From: Armatimonadota bacterium
Lineage (GTDB): Bacteria > Armatimonadota > UBA5829
NCBI GenBank assembly: GCA_039679645.1
Contig: JBDKUO010000033.1
Location: 1-64,000, forward strand
Length of the DNA stretch: 64,000 nucleotides
Direction: 5' to 3'
The notes below the pieces were generated by a model that had not been told where the DNA came from, did no database searches, and saw nothing but the letters and a program-made list of their open reading frames with translations. The first letter of the stretch is position 1. The number at the start of each line of letters is the position of its first letter. A program made the translations under genes and the position numbers. This document shows positions 27,562 to 36,302 of the stretch, piece by piece.

Positions 27562-28167
27562 ATGCCTTCCATAAATATGATTGCTCCCAGACGCGCGGAA
27601 AAGCAGCGTTTGGAAAGAGACATGCGCAGACTGGTTCTTGTGATTTTGGCGGAGCTGATCATTGCCGTGGGTCTGGGCGGATGGGCCTGCACAAAGGCAT
27701 ATACCATGCGCATGAGCATCAACCGCCTGGACGCGCAAATTGCCAAGCTTCAACCGGTGGTCAAGGAGATCGAGCAATACGAAAGTGCAACCAAAGAATT
27801 GACCCCCAGGATGGACCTGCTCGCAAACGCGAAAGAGGGCACCATGCGCTGGTATAACTCGCTCGATAAACTAACTCAGAGTCTCGCGTCGTCGACCTAT
27901 CTGACACGCATATCGACTGCGACAGATTCTTCGAGCAAGGACACTCAGTCAACTGTCAGCCTGGCTGGAATTTCCGGCAGCCAAGAACGTGTCGGCGAAA
28001 CGATACTCCGACTGCAAACCATACCCGACTTTGAGAAAGTTGACCTCCACTTCACAAGAAAGATGACAAGCAACTCTCAGAACGGATTTGAGTTTGAGAT
28101 CGGGGCGATTATGAAAGACGGTAAGTCGTCGAAAGGAGTGAGCAGCGATGGCGCAAGTAAGTCTTAG
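27562..28167 (+). CDS. pilN: Type IV pilus assembly protein PilN
   Basis: A 201-aa bitopic inner-membrane protein. The short cytoplasmic N-terminus MPSINMIAPRR carries the conserved IN motif that binds PilM, then a membrane helix (about 24-46), a coiled coil (about 50-85) and a periplasmic ferredoxin-like domain. A good AAAGGAG site precedes the ATG. It overlaps pilO by 20 nt. Confidence 0.92.
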   Translation: MPSINMIAPRRAEKQRLERDMRRLVLVILAELIIAVGLGGWACTKAYTMRMSINRLDAQIAKLQPVVKEIEQYESATKELTPRMDLLANAKEGTMRWYNSLDKLTQSLASSTYLTRISTATDSSSKDTQSTVSLAGISGSQERVGETILRLQTIPDFEKVDLHFTRKMTSNSQNGFEFEIGAIMKDGKSSKGVSSDGASKS

Positions 28168-28903
28168 ACCCAGTTCAAAAGGGGTTACGGCGCTCATAAT
28201 CATCGCGGTTGTAATCTTCTTCGGCTGCGCCCTGGCATATCTTGCAGTTGCGGGAAAGCTTAGAAGCACGGCGGCAGAGATGCAGGCAAAGGGAAAGAAA
28301 GTGGCTCAGAGCAAGGAGATTGCACAGAAGCTTGAGGAATCGAAACTCGACTACCTGGACGCCAGAAGCCAAATTCGCTTTTTGGAGTCGTCGGTTACGA
28401 CTTCCGCCTATGTCCCTACACTTCTCAAGCAGCTTGAATATCTCGGCAAGTCGGTCAATCTCAATGTGATCGGGGTCCGCCCTCAGATGCCCAAGGAACA
28501 ACCGGGAGCAAGAAAGCTCTCGAGCGGCGCTCAAGCTGCTAACGGAAATGTTGAAGCTGCATCCGAACAAAAGACGCAGCCCGGCAGCCCGGTAGCGGCA
28601 AAACAGTCTGCTCCTTATGATGAACTCAATGTCGACATTGAGGTCGAGGGCAAATATATGAACGCGCTCGACTTCTTGTATAAACTCACCAGCTTCCCGA
28701 AGATCATCGCTGTCAAGAGCGTGCAGATGGATCCGGCCGGCAATGAGCAAGATATCAGTTCACCGATATTGAACATAAAAATGAGCATTACGGCGTATGT
28801 CCTAAAAGATGACGCTCCGGTTGTGGCGCCAAATATTCCGGCAGGCGCAGTCACCGGTAAAAATCCGAGCAGTGAAGGGAGGGGCGGCAATGAAGCTGGA
28901 TAA
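28148..28903 (+). CDS. pilO: Type IV pilus assembly protein PilO
   Basis: A 251-aa bitopic membrane protein: one helix (about 13-35), a coiled coil with many Lys/Glu (about 38-75), then a periplasmic domain interrupted by a Ser/Ala/Gln-rich insert (about 120-155). It pairs with PilN in the alignment complex. Overlapping frames with pilN and the next gene show tight translational coupling. Confidence 0.9.
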   Translation: MAQVSLRPSSKGVTALIIIAVVIFFGCALAYLAVAGKLRSTAAEMQAKGKKVAQSKEIAQKLEESKLDYLDARSQIRFLESSVTTSAYVPTLLKQLEYLGKSVNLNVIGVRPQMPKEQPGARKLSSGAQAANGNVEAASEQKTQPGSPVAAKQSAPYDELNVDIEVEGKYMNALDFLYKLTSFPKIIAVKSVQMDPAGNEQDISSPILNIKMSITAYVLKDDAPVVAPNIPAGAVTGKNPSSEGRGGNEAG

Positions 28904-29546
28904 GCAGCAAGTTCCTCAACTTATTGTGCTGGGAGTCCTTGTTTTGATTTGCATAGGCTATGTGTCATTTAAGGTGATGTCGCCGGGCACGAAGCCGCCG
29001 CCCGCACCGGTAAGCAAAGTCAATCATGACGCCGATAAAAATTCTGCGACGGGTGAAAGCGCTGATGCCCAGGTATCGGCTCTCCCGGAAGGGACATTTC
29101 CGAACCTGATGGTCACTCCACCAAGAAGAGACCCGTTTGCTCCGATTGCATCGCTGAACATTGAAAAAGTCACAGCAGCTAAACCTGTCGAAACAACCAG
29201 GCCTTCGACACCCAGGGTTCGCACAGTGTCTTACCCGGCAGTAAGAGTGCCGAAGATCGAAGCAAATCCGTTTAATCCGTTCAGGCAATCAAACACAAAA
29301 CCGATTCATTCCGAACAGATCCAAGTTCAGGAACAAGAGCCGGAATTTGCGCTTACCGGCGTTATCCGCGGTGATCGCAACGTAGCCATAATCCGATCGG
29401 GAGAAAGCGGGCGTTATATCGTTAAGCAAGGCCAGCTCATCGATGGGCGCTACAAAGTTGAATCCGTCTCCGACGACTGCGCAACGCTGGTCTACAAAGG
29501 TCGTCGTATTCACGTGAAATTAGGAGGAGTCAAGAATGCGAGCTAA
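28890..29546 (+). CDS. pilP: PilP-like pilus assembly protein
   Basis: A 218-aa protein from the ATG at 28890, which is preceded by GGGAGGGG; it overlaps pilO by 14 nt. One N-terminal hydrophobic helix (about 9-29) without a lipobox, a proline-rich linker (about 35-140) with the DPFAP motif, and a C-terminal beta domain (about 155-215: FALTGVIRGDRNVAII, YIVKQGQLIDG) like the homology-region domain of PilP and GspC. It links PilNO to the secretin PilQ. Membrane anchoring by a helix instead of a lipid is a deviation from Proteobacterial PilP. Confidence 0.8.
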   Translation: MKLDKQQVPQLIVLGVLVLICIGYVSFKVMSPGTKPPPAPVSKVNHDADKNSATGESADAQVSALPEGTFPNLMVTPPRRDPFAPIASLNIEKVTAAKPVETTRPSTPRVRTVSYPAVRVPKIEANPFNPFRQSNTKPIHSEQIQVQEQEPEFALTGVIRGDRNVAIIRSGESGRYIVKQGQLIDGRYKVESVSDDCATLVYKGRRIHVKLGGVKNAS

Positions 29547-31896
29547 ACTCATCGCCTTCGTGCTGGTCCTTGTCTGTCTGATCTCCAGCGCAGCCTTCGC
29601 AGACAAGGCGATAACCGGAATAAACGTAACAAACAAGCCGGACCGCGTAATCATCAGTGTCCAGGGCAACAGAGCCCTGAAAATGACACCCCTGGTATCG
29701 CCCAGCGGCAGATACGTCGGGTTCCAGTTCCCGTGCAAGCTTATTGCAAAGGGAGGACTCGTCGGAATCCGCTCGGGCAGAATCTATAACATCAGATATT
29801 CGAATTTCACCCCGAACCCGCCGGTGACACGCGTGGTTGCAAATACACGCAGTCATGTGCAGTATTCGACCTCTTGGTCTGATGACAAGAGCCGGGTTGA
29901 GATTACAATATGGAAGAACGGCGTGCCTAAAGCGGCAAGTGCCGCAATTACTAAAGGCACAACATGTTGTTCAGCTATTTCATCCTGCGTGAGCGTCTCC
30001 AGTGTAAAGTCCACGGCTGGAATCCGTGCCGACATGCCCATGCTATACGCCAGCGCAAGCACCAAGGCAATGCCCATTCCATCGGCCAGACCCGCCTTGC
30101 CCATTGCAAAAGTCCTGGGACTGACCGAAGTTGCAGCGACGCCCAGCGTATCGGTGTCGATACCCGTATCGGAAATACCGGAAGACTTTCGCCCGAGGTT
30201 TAGCGACGAGCCGAAGAAAGTAGCCCGCGCCGATACCGGCATGGGTCGGTCCGCTTCGGCTTCCGAAAGAAAGGTCTCGCTCAATTTCCTGGGAGCCGAT
30301 ATTAACGACGTGCTCAAGGCGCTTTCAGTGCAGAGCGGCCACAATATCGTAGCCAGCAAGGACGTAACCGGAAATGTCACCGTGAGCCTGTCGGACGTCA
30401 GCGTGGATTCCGCTCTCGATTATATTGCAAAGCTCAGTGGCTATTCTTACACGAGAGAGGGCGACACTTATCTTGTCGCTTCAAAGGATTCACTCAAGAC
30501 TCTGACGCGCGGAGAGATCGGCGACCCGAAGACCGAAGTCATCAAACTCAGCTATGCAATGGCAGATGATGTAATTGACCTGGTGAAAAACAGATATCCC
30601 AATCTGCAGATCAGCAAGATCGGTGTCGAGCGGACAGCCAGAGTCGGATTATCGAACAATGCGGGCGACTCTTCCATAGCTTTGCGCAACAATCTGCTTG
30701 TTTTGACTGGAACGGAGAGTGAAGTTGAAGCAGCAAAGGACCTCATCGGGCGGTTCGAAGATACTCTGAAGATACAAGTGGTTGAGAGCAAGAGAGCTAT
30801 CTATAGAGTCAAGCATGTCAGCGCCAAGGAACTGGCCAATACCATTGCCACTCTGATCCCCGGCATCGGGATTACGTTCGCTCCTACCGAGGGTTTCGAC
30901 TTGGCCGGTCCCAAGAGCATAAAAGTAGACGAATCCGGCTCGGCAGTATCTCAAGATGATTCTAATAAGGTTCAAAAAGAACAGAATGCGTCCCAGTCGG
31001 CAAGCGACCAGATCGGCCTAATGGGCACTATCGGCAGCCAGGCGGGCACAAGCTCCAAAGTGGTCAGCATTGAAACACGCACCAGACCACTTGCAATTGT
31101 TATAACCGGACGAGAATCGGATGTGGAGAAGGCGTTGAGCCTGGCTAATGAGCTGGACGTAAAATCTCCTCAGATAAACATTGAGGCAAAGATCACCAGC
31201 ATCAATAAAAACGGCGAAGAACAGCTCGGCTTAAAATGGGACTGGAGCGACATATCTTTCGTTGAAGACTTCAGCGCGCCTTTGGTAGTAAATGACCCGG
31301 TACTGGACACCGACGTCGCGATATCCGAGAACGTCAGTGTAAACAGGCCTCTAAAGCGCTGGTTCAGAAAGCCTTTTGATTTTACCGCGACACTTGATGC
31401 TCTGATTCAAAAAGGCAATGCCAAGGTTTTGGCTTCACCGAACCTTGTATGTATGGATGGAAAACCCGGCGTATTCTTTGTCGGCGACGAAGTGACATAT
31501 GTCAGTTCCGTCAGCGCTTCCTCAAGCGGTGAAAAAACCTACCAGACGGATACAAAGCAGGCCGGTGTTCAGCTTCGCGTTGTGGGAAGTGTAAGCCCGG
31601 ATGGATATATTACGCTTAACCTGCATCCCGAGGTCAGCACAATAACGCTTTCAACCGAAGGTGACGTGACTCTGCCGTTGGTTAACAGGCGTTTTACGGA
31701 CCATGTTGTTCGCGTCAAGGACGGAGCGACCATAGTAATCGGCGGACTGATCAGGGACGATGACGTATACTCCATGAGCAAGGTGCCGCTGCTGGGTGAT
31801 CTGCCGTTCTTTGGCAAGCTCTTCAGGCATAAAGAGACATCCAACGATCACACCGAAGTGGTAATGTTTATTACTGCTTCCACGATCAAGGATTAG
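29536..31896 (+). CDS. pilQ: Type IV pilus secretin PilQ
   Basis: A 786-aa outer-membrane secretin. Signal peptide to AAFA/DK; an AMIN peptidoglycan-binding domain (about 25-115); a Ser/Ala/Pro-rich linker with four Cys (about 130-215); N-domains (VSLNFLGADINDVLKALS, ITGRESDVEKAL); and the secretin core with IEAKITSINKNGEEQLGLKWDW and the terminal VPLLGDLPFFGKLF. It forms the pore for the pilus. It overlaps pilP by 11 nt and ends the pilMNOPQ operon at a strong hairpin. Confidence 0.95.
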   Translation: MRAKLIAFVLVLVCLISSAAFADKAITGINVTNKPDRVIISVQGNRALKMTPLVSPSGRYVGFQFPCKLIAKGGLVGIRSGRIYNIRYSNFTPNPPVTRVVANTRSHVQYSTSWSDDKSRVEITIWKNGVPKAASAAITKGTTCCSAISSCVSVSSVKSTAGIRADMPMLYASASTKAMPIPSARPALPIAKVLGLTEVAATPSVSVSIPVSEIPEDFRPRFSDEPKKVARADTGMGRSASASERKVSLNFLGADINDVLKALSVQSGHNIVASKDVTGNVTVSLSDVSVDSALDYIAKLSGYSYTREGDTYLVASKDSLKTLTRGEIGDPKTEVIKLSYAMADDVIDLVKNRYPNLQISKIGVERTARVGLSNNAGDSSIALRNNLLVLTGTESEVEAAKDLIGRFEDTLKIQVVESKRAIYRVKHVSAKELANTIATLIPGIGITFAPTEGFDLAGPKSIKVDESGSAVSQDDSNKVQKEQNASQSASDQIGLMGTIGSQAGTSSKVVSIETRTRPLAIVITGRESDVEKALSLANELDVKSPQINIEAKITSINKNGEEQLGLKWDWSDISFVEDFSAPLVVNDPVLDTDVAISENVSVNRPLKRWFRKPFDFTATLDALIQKGNAKVLASPNLVCMDGKPGVFFVGDEVTYVSSVSASSSGEKTYQTDTKQAGVQLRVVGSVSPDGYITLNLHPEVSTITLSTEGDVTLPLVNRRFTDHVVRVKDGATIVIGGLIRDDDVYSMSKVPLLGDLPFFGKLFRHKETSNDHTEVVMFITASTIKD

Positions 31897-31932
31897 CTAT
31901 CCAGGGCGAGCGCTTATAGCTTCCGCCTGGTG

Positions 31933-31962
31933 CTGCCCCACCGGAAATATCCGGTGGGGCGG
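31933..31962 (+). terminator. Terminator hairpin after pilQ
   Basis: Stem GCCCCACCGG (31935-31944) with CCGGTGGGGC (31951-31960), extended by two more pairs; loop AAATAT, the same loop as at 12693-12698. Confidence 0.75.
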
Positions 31963-32068
31963 CGATGATAACACTTAACATAACGGCACTTTGACCGATA
32001 ATTTAATTGAGACGCTGGCTCTTTTGCAGCTCTCATTTTTTTGACTATGAATTGATGGCATGCATCCT

Positions 32069-32091
32069 CGAAGCGTGCAAGAGACGCTTCG
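32069..32091 (+). promoter_or_regulatory. Hairpin in the pilB leader
   Basis: CGAAGCGT (32069-32076), 7-nt loop, ACGCTTCG (32084-32091), ending 18 nt before the pilB ATG and 7 nt before its site. It could modulate pilB translation. Confidence 0.4.
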
Positions 32092-32109
32092 TGGAGTGTA
32101 GAGGATTGT

Positions 32110-33840
32110 ATGCAGAAGACTGAAGCAATTGGCGAGATATTCTTGAAGCTGGGGATCGTCTCGAGGCAGCAGCTTGACCAGGCGCTGGAAAAGCAAAAGC
32201 TGCTCAAACGACAGGACTCCCTGGGCGATGTTCTTGTGAGTATGGGCCTGATCTCGGAAAAAGACCGGGTCAGGGCGCTTGGCGAACAATGGGGCGTGCC
32301 TTTCGTAGATGTTTCCGAGCTTGAGGTTGAGCCGACTATCGTAAAACTGGTGGCTCAGAACGTGGCGCGAAAGCTCAAAGTTCTGCCTATTGCCAAGAAA
32401 AACGGCAAGCTCACCCTGGCAATGAAGAACCCGCTGGATATCTTCGCCATTGATGAAATACGAATGATGACGGGCGCGGACGTGGAACCCGCGATTGCTC
32501 CTGAAGAGGATATCATAAACGCCATCGGACGGCTATATCGGTCCGGCGCAACCGCTTCAGAGCAGGTGAGCGATGTTATCAAGGAGTTTGACTCCGCCGA
32601 TATAGATTTCACAGGCGGCGAGCACGCAGATGACGAAGAGGATATCTCCATCGAGCAACTCCGGGAGCTTTCGGAAGAGGCTCCGGTCATTAAGCTGGCC
32701 AATCTGATTATAAGTCGCGGCGTCAGCGAGGGAGCAAGCGACATTCATATCGAACCGGGCAAAGAAGCGGTTCGAGTGCGGCTTAGAGTCGACGGCATAT
32801 TACACGAGGCAATGCAGGTGCCGAAGAAAGTTCAGGCATCGCTTACTTCAAGAGTAAAGATAATGGCCGAGATGGACATCGCGACCAAGCGCACCCCGCA
32901 GGACGGCAGAATATCGGCGGTTATCGACGGAAAGCAGTTCGATTTTCGTGTTTCAACATTGCCTTCGGTTTTCGGAGAAAAGATAGTTCTGAGAATCCTG
33001 GACAAGAGCTCGATCTCTATCGGGCTTCATAAGCTGGGACTCTTGCCGGAGACACTTGAAAGGTTCGAGAGCCTTATCTCAAGGACTTACGGAATCATAC
33101 TGGTGACGGGACCAACCGGAAGCGGAAAGTCCACGACTTTATATTCAGTTCTATCAAAATTGAACTCGGGCGAGAAGAATATTCTGACAATCGAGGACCC
33201 TGTCGAATATGAAGTGGCGGGTATTACGCAGGTGCAGATAAATACGCGCGCCGGGCTGACATTTGCATCGGGTCTGAGAACAATGCTCAGGCAGGACCCA
33301 GATATAGCGATGATCGGTGAAATTCGAGACGCGGAAACGGCGACAATCGCGACAGAGGCGGCATTGACAGGCCACCTGGTACTCTCGACTCTGCACACAA
33401 ACGATGCGCCGGGCGCGCTTACTCGAATGGTCGATATGGGAATTGAGCCTTTTCTTATCGCTTCGAGCGTGATCGGCGTGCTGGCTCAAAGGCTCGTGCG
33501 AGTGGTCTGCCCTAAATGCAAGGAACAATATCAGCCGCCGCGCGATGCTATTAAGAGGCTCGGGATAGATGTAGACGGCGACACGCGAGTGAGTTTTTAC
33601 CGGGGCAAGGGATGCGATCACTGCCACGGCAATGGATACAAAGGCAGACTCGGAGTTTATGAGCTTATGCACGTCAACGACCGCATTCGAGACCTTGTGC
33701 TGCAGAAATCATCGGCGCACTTGATTCGTGAGGCAGCGGTCGAAACGGGAATGAAGAGCCTGCGAGATGACGCAATAGCGAAAATTTTACTGGGACAAAC
33801 TACACTTGAGGAATGCCTGCGGGTTATCTATGCGGGATAG
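32110..33840 (+). CDS. pilB: Type IV pilus extension ATPase PilB
   Basis: A 576-aa cytoplasmic hexameric ATPase that powers pilus assembly. The N-terminus has two MshEN-like 24-residue repeats (AIGEIFLKLGIVSRQQLDQAL and SLGDVLVSMGLISEKDRVRAL); in c-di-GMP-binding MshE proteins each starts RLG, but here the Arg is Ala or Ser. ATPase motifs: ASDIHIEPG, Walker A GPTGSGKSTT, Asp box, Walker B IAMIGEIRDAETA, His box GHLVLSTLHTND, and a Zn site with two CxxC pairs (CPKC, CDHC) near the C-terminus. It is followed by pilT and pilC. Confidence 0.95.
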   Translation: MQKTEAIGEIFLKLGIVSRQQLDQALEKQKLLKRQDSLGDVLVSMGLISEKDRVRALGEQWGVPFVDVSELEVEPTIVKLVAQNVARKLKVLPIAKKNGKLTLAMKNPLDIFAIDEIRMMTGADVEPAIAPEEDIINAIGRLYRSGATASEQVSDVIKEFDSADIDFTGGEHADDEEDISIEQLRELSEEAPVIKLANLIISRGVSEGASDIHIEPGKEAVRVRLRVDGILHEAMQVPKKVQASLTSRVKIMAEMDIATKRTPQDGRISAVIDGKQFDFRVSTLPSVFGEKIVLRILDKSSISIGLHKLGLLPETLERFESLISRTYGIILVTGPTGSGKSTTLYSVLSKLNSGEKNILTIEDPVEYEVAGITQVQINTRAGLTFASGLRTMLRQDPDIAMIGEIRDAETATIATEAALTGHLVLSTLHTNDAPGALTRMVDMGIEPFLIASSVIGVLAQRLVRVVCPKCKEQYQPPRDAIKRLGIDVDGDTRVSFYRGKGCDHCHGNGYKGRLGVYELMHVNDRIRDLVLQKSSAHLIREAAVETGMKSLRDDAIAKILLGQTTLEECLRVIYAG

Positions 33841-33870
33841 AAGCGAGACGTGGGAAATGGGAGATTGAAC

Positions 33871-34998
33871 ATGCAGCCGGACACAACATTTGATGATGTT
33901 ATTGGGCAGCCGAACGAATCGACACTTATTCCTATAGAGGAAATGCACATCGACGATCTGCTGCGCAATGTAACTGAAAGGGGAGCATCGGACCTTCACT
34001 TGACAGTCGGCCTGCCGCCGATACTCCGCGTGGACGGTTCGCTTGTACGCACCAACTATCAGCCATTGGGGCCTAGCGACACACAGCGAATCGTATATGA
34101 CATCCTTACAAATGAGCAGGTAGAGAAGTTTGAGCGCACAAAGGAACTCGACTTTTCCTATGGTGTGAAGGGCATAGGCAGGTTTCGTGTGAATGTCTAC
34201 AGGCAGCGAGGAAGTGTTGGGGCAGCGTTGAGATCGATCCCGGATCAGATTCCCACATTCGAGCAGCTCGGACTTCCGCCGATCTTGAGGGAACTGACCA
34301 AGAAGCACAGCGGGTTGATTCTGGTTACAGGCCCGACCGGAAGCGGCAAATCGACCACCATCGCATGCATGATCGACACCATCAACAGTGAGAACCCGGT
34401 GCATATTATGACCATGGAGGACCCGATAGAGTATCTCCACCGGCACAAGAGAGGGATGGTCAACCAGCGCGAACTCGGTCAGGATACTGACGCATTCGGT
34501 AACGCACTGCGTGCCGTGCTGCGCGAAGACCCAGACGTGATCCTCATAGGAGAAATGCGCGACCTTGAGACCATTTCCGCCGCGCTGACACTTGCGGAGA
34601 CAGGCCACCTTGTTTTCGGCACACTGCACACAAGGTGCGCGCCACAGACCATAGACCGTGTTGTCGACGTCTTTCCGCCGCACCAGCAGGACCAGATAAG
34701 GGTGCAGCTCTCCAACACTATCGAATCTGTCGTGGCGCAGCAGCTTTTGCCGCGGACCGGCGGAGGCAGATGTGCGGCCATCGAGATTATGGTTGCCACC
34801 AGCGCTATCAGAAACCTGATACGTGAAGGCAAGACCTATCAGATTTACAGCGCCCTGGAAACAGGCGCGCAGTTCGGTATGCAGACTATGGATAGACAGC
34901 TCTCCGATATGCATCGGATGGGCTATATATCCCAGGAAGAAGCGCTTTCACGCGCTATCGACAGAGAAAACCTGAAAAGATTGATCCAGGGAGGTTAA
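33871..34998 (+). CDS. pilT: Type IV pilus retraction ATPase PilT
   Basis: A 375-aa cytoplasmic hexameric ATPase that depolymerises the pilus. The start at 33871 follows GGGAG; a GTG at 33850 lies within a heptamer-like run. Motifs: ASDLHLTVGLPP, Walker A GPTGSGKSTT, Walker B DVILIGEMRDLET, His box GHLVFGTLHT, and the PilT hallmark AIRNLIREGK near residue 310. A canonical paralogue of pilB, 30 nt downstream of it. Confidence 0.95.
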   Translation: MQPDTTFDDVIGQPNESTLIPIEEMHIDDLLRNVTERGASDLHLTVGLPPILRVDGSLVRTNYQPLGPSDTQRIVYDILTNEQVEKFERTKELDFSYGVKGIGRFRVNVYRQRGSVGAALRSIPDQIPTFEQLGLPPILRELTKKHSGLILVTGPTGSGKSTTIACMIDTINSENPVHIMTMEDPIEYLHRHKRGMVNQRELGQDTDAFGNALRAVLREDPDVILIGEMRDLETISAALTLAETGHLVFGTLHTRCAPQTIDRVVDVFPPHQQDQIRVQLSNTIESVVAQQLLPRTGGGRCAAIEIMVATSAIRNLIREGKTYQIYSALETGAQFGMQTMDRQLSDMHRMGYISQEEALSRAIDRENLKRLIQGG

Positions 34999-35004
34999 GC
35001 AAAT

Positions 35005-36219
35005 ATGTCAACCTTTGTCTATTCTGCTCTGGACCCGAGCGGTAAAACCGTCAAGGGAAAAGTGGATGCAGAGAGCGAACAGTTAGTGCTCTCCAAACTT
35101 CATGAACAGAGATATCATATACTTTCGATCAATGAAGAGAAGTCGCGCACAAAGACTGTGTCGAGCTCTACGATTCCGAAAGGAAAAGTCAAGCTCAATG
35201 ACATGGTGATATTCAGCCGCCAGTTCGCGACTATGATCGACGCAGGTATAGCCATCGTCAGGTGTCTGGATATCCTGGAGGGTCAGACCAAGGACCCGGT
35301 CCTGAAACCCGTAATCGCACAGTGCAAAAAAGACGTCAAGGGCGGCTTGAGCCTTACAGACGCCTTCGGCAAGCACCCGAACGTGTTCTCGCGATTGTAT
35401 GTGAACATGGTCAAGGCAGCGGAGACCGGCGGTATTCTTGACAAGATTCTCGAAAGGCTCTCGGGATTTCTTGAAAGCGAACAGGAGATACGCGGCAAGA
35501 TCAAATCGGCTATGGTCTACCCGATATTGGTCTTGAGTTTCGCCGTGATCATGGTTATTGCGCTCTTTTTGTTCGTCCTGCCGAAGTTTAAGGAAATCTT
35601 CGACTCGATGGGTGTAGAGATGCCTGCTGCAACCAAGATGCTCTTTGCCCTGAGTGATATCGCGGTGAAGTTCTGGTATTTGGCGCCGATCCTGATTGTG
35701 GGCGGAGGATTTGCCTATAAGTGGTATAAGGGCACAGAAAGCGGCGCATGGCAGATCGACATGCTGAAGCTAAAGTTTCCGGTTATAGGCGAACTCGTGC
35801 AGAAAATGGCAATCTCGCGCTTCTCACGCACGTTCGCTACACTGATTGCCAGTGGTGTTCCGATGATGCGTTCACTGGAGATAGTGGGAGAGACATCGGG
35901 CAATCGTGTAATTGCACACACGATAGAAAGCGCCAGAAACGCGATCAGGGAAGGACAGAAGATCAGCACTCCGTTGGCGGTAAGCGGACTTTTCCCGGCA
36001 ATGGTCACGCATATGATCGACATCGGAGAAGAGACCGGCAGACTCTCAGAGATGCTTGCCAAAGTTTCCGACTTTTACGATCAGGAGGTCGATAATGCCG
36101 TCAAGGGCCTGACCTCTATGATCGAGCCTTGTCTGATCGTTATGATGGGCGGCCTGGTCGGTTTTATCGCTATCTCTATCATGGCGCCTATATTCAAGCT
36201 GATCAGCTCGGTAAGTTAA
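35005..36219 (+). CDS. pilC: Type IV pilus inner-membrane platform protein PilC
   Basis: A 404-aa GspF/PilC family protein, 6 nt after pilT. Two repeated cytoplasmic helical domains (FSRQFATMIDAGI and FSRTFATLIASGVPM) with membrane helices around 170-195, 225-245 and 375-400. It connects the motor ATPases to the growing pilus. FVYSALDPSGKTVKG is the normal N-terminus of the family. Confidence 0.95.
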   Translation: MSTFVYSALDPSGKTVKGKVDAESEQLVLSKLHEQRYHILSINEEKSRTKTVSSSTIPKGKVKLNDMVIFSRQFATMIDAGIAIVRCLDILEGQTKDPVLKPVIAQCKKDVKGGLSLTDAFGKHPNVFSRLYVNMVKAAETGGILDKILERLSGFLESEQEIRGKIKSAMVYPILVLSFAVIMVIALFLFVLPKFKEIFDSMGVEMPAATKMLFALSDIAVKFWYLAPILIVGGGFAYKWYKGTESGAWQIDMLKLKFPVIGELVQKMAISRFSRTFATLIASGVPMMRSLEIVGETSGNRVIAHTIESARNAIREGQKISTPLAVSGLFPAMVTHMIDIGEETGRLSEMLAKVSDFYDQEVDNAVKGLTSMIEPCLIVMMGGLVGFIAISIMAPIFKLISSVS

Positions 36220-36243
36220 GAAACGTGATGTGAGAATTGTAAT

Positions 36244-36285
36244 AAATACTAAATATCAAATACTAAATCCTAAATCTAAAAAATC
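36244..36285 (+). repeat. AT-rich heptamer array upstream of the sigma-GGDEF gene
   Basis: Six contiguous units: AAATACT, AAATATC, AAATACT, AAATCCT, AAATCTA, AAAAATC. It ends 9 nt before the GAGG site of the next gene and fills most of the 83-nt gap after pilC. Confidence 0.8.
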
Positions 36286-36302
36286 ATCTTGTGAGGAAAA
36301 AC

